A DNA stretch of 64,000 bases from Rheinheimera sp. D18 (GTDB lineage: Bacteria; Pseudomonadota; Gammaproteobacteria; Enterobacterales; Alteromonadaceae): positions 2,418,001 through 2,482,000 of the forward strand of contig NZ_CP037745.1 in NCBI RefSeq assembly GCF_004345025.1, in the 5' to 3' direction. Within the stretch, counting starts at the first letter, position 1, and every line of letters starts with the position of its first letter. Below, in pieces: positions 63,972-64,000 of this stretch. The notes under the pieces were generated by a model. It saw nothing but the letters and a program-made list of their open reading frames with translations, did not search any database and was not told the DNA's origin. The translations under genes and the position numbers were made by a program.

Positions 63972-64000
63972 ACTGTATTTCATGCATTTCACACTAAACT

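Noticed and set aside
1..64000. Search for mobile elements, defence systems, secondary-metabolite clusters or CRISPR arrays
   Set aside because: No transposase, integrase, toxin-antitoxin pair, active restriction system, NRPS/PKS or direct-repeat array was found. Gene orders match conserved core clusters throughout.

Overview
This 64 kb window looks like a chromosomal core-genome segment from a gammaproteobacterium, probably of the Alteromonadales (Rheinheimera/Alishewanella-like). The taxonomic hint rests on E. coli-like gene orders combined with a PanP-type decarboxylase, an RraA-linked arginase-family protein, a hut operon and several c-di-GMP proteins. I cannot name the genus from sequence alone. 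I see no insertion sequences, integrases, phage genes, CRISPR arrays, tRNA or ribosomal RNA genes, and no clear sign of recent transfer.

Layout. Bases 1-4.3 kb hold a cut-off tryptophan 2,3-dioxygenase, a ComFB-like and a YbaM-like small protein, the SRP RNA gene ffs, a DUF3014 membrane protein, a patatin-like lipase and a diguanylate cyclase. From 4.3 to 24.8 kb the minus strand carries the classic envelope/lipid/replication cluster. In transcription order this is rpsB-tsf, pyrH, frr, uppS-cdsA-dxr-rseP-bamA-skp-lpxD-fabZ-lpxA-lpxB-rnhB-dnaE-accA, then tilS. Many of these genes are joined by ATGA or TAATG overlaps, and terminators follow tsf, frr and accA. Map-glnD runs divergently from rpsB. 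From 28.6 to 39.7 kb come a small membrane protein, panP, a YadGH-type ABC exporter joined to ubiX and mpl, then fbp, ppa, a chemoreceptor, a malic enzyme and rpmE. From 39.9 to 48.8 kb is the priA-ftsN-hslVU-DUF971 block, a GGDEF/EAL protein, and rraA with a HutG-like gene. From 48.8 to 55.6 kb is a second GGDEF/EAL protein and the histidine-utilisation locus: hutI divergent from hutC-hutU-hutH. From 55.8 to 64 kb come a membrane protein with a degenerate Mrr-like domain, a YeeZ-like reductase, the yiiD-dtd-yihY-typA block, glnA and a DUF4124 protein.

How they work together. The 4-25 kb cluster covers translation factors, isoprenoid carrier lipid, CDP-diacylglycerol, lipid A, outer-membrane protein assembly and fatty-acid initiation. 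The hut genes degrade histidine to glutamate, under an apparent HutC operator that contains both divergent -35 elements. GlnD and GlnA are two arms of nitrogen control, and glnA has a convincing sigma-54 promoter with an NtrC-like site. One intact diguanylate cyclase and two EAL proteins with altered GGDEF motifs suggest local c-di-GMP turnover.

Novelty. I did not find a convincing undescribed system. The best leads are small: a membrane-anchored Mrr-like domain that has lost its nuclease residues, an EAL protein with Lys in place of the conserved Glu of the EGVE motif, a hairpin that would bury the hslV ribosome site beside a sigma-32-like promoter, a YbaM-like tail coded by the antisense of ffs, and several unexplained intergenic inverted repeats.
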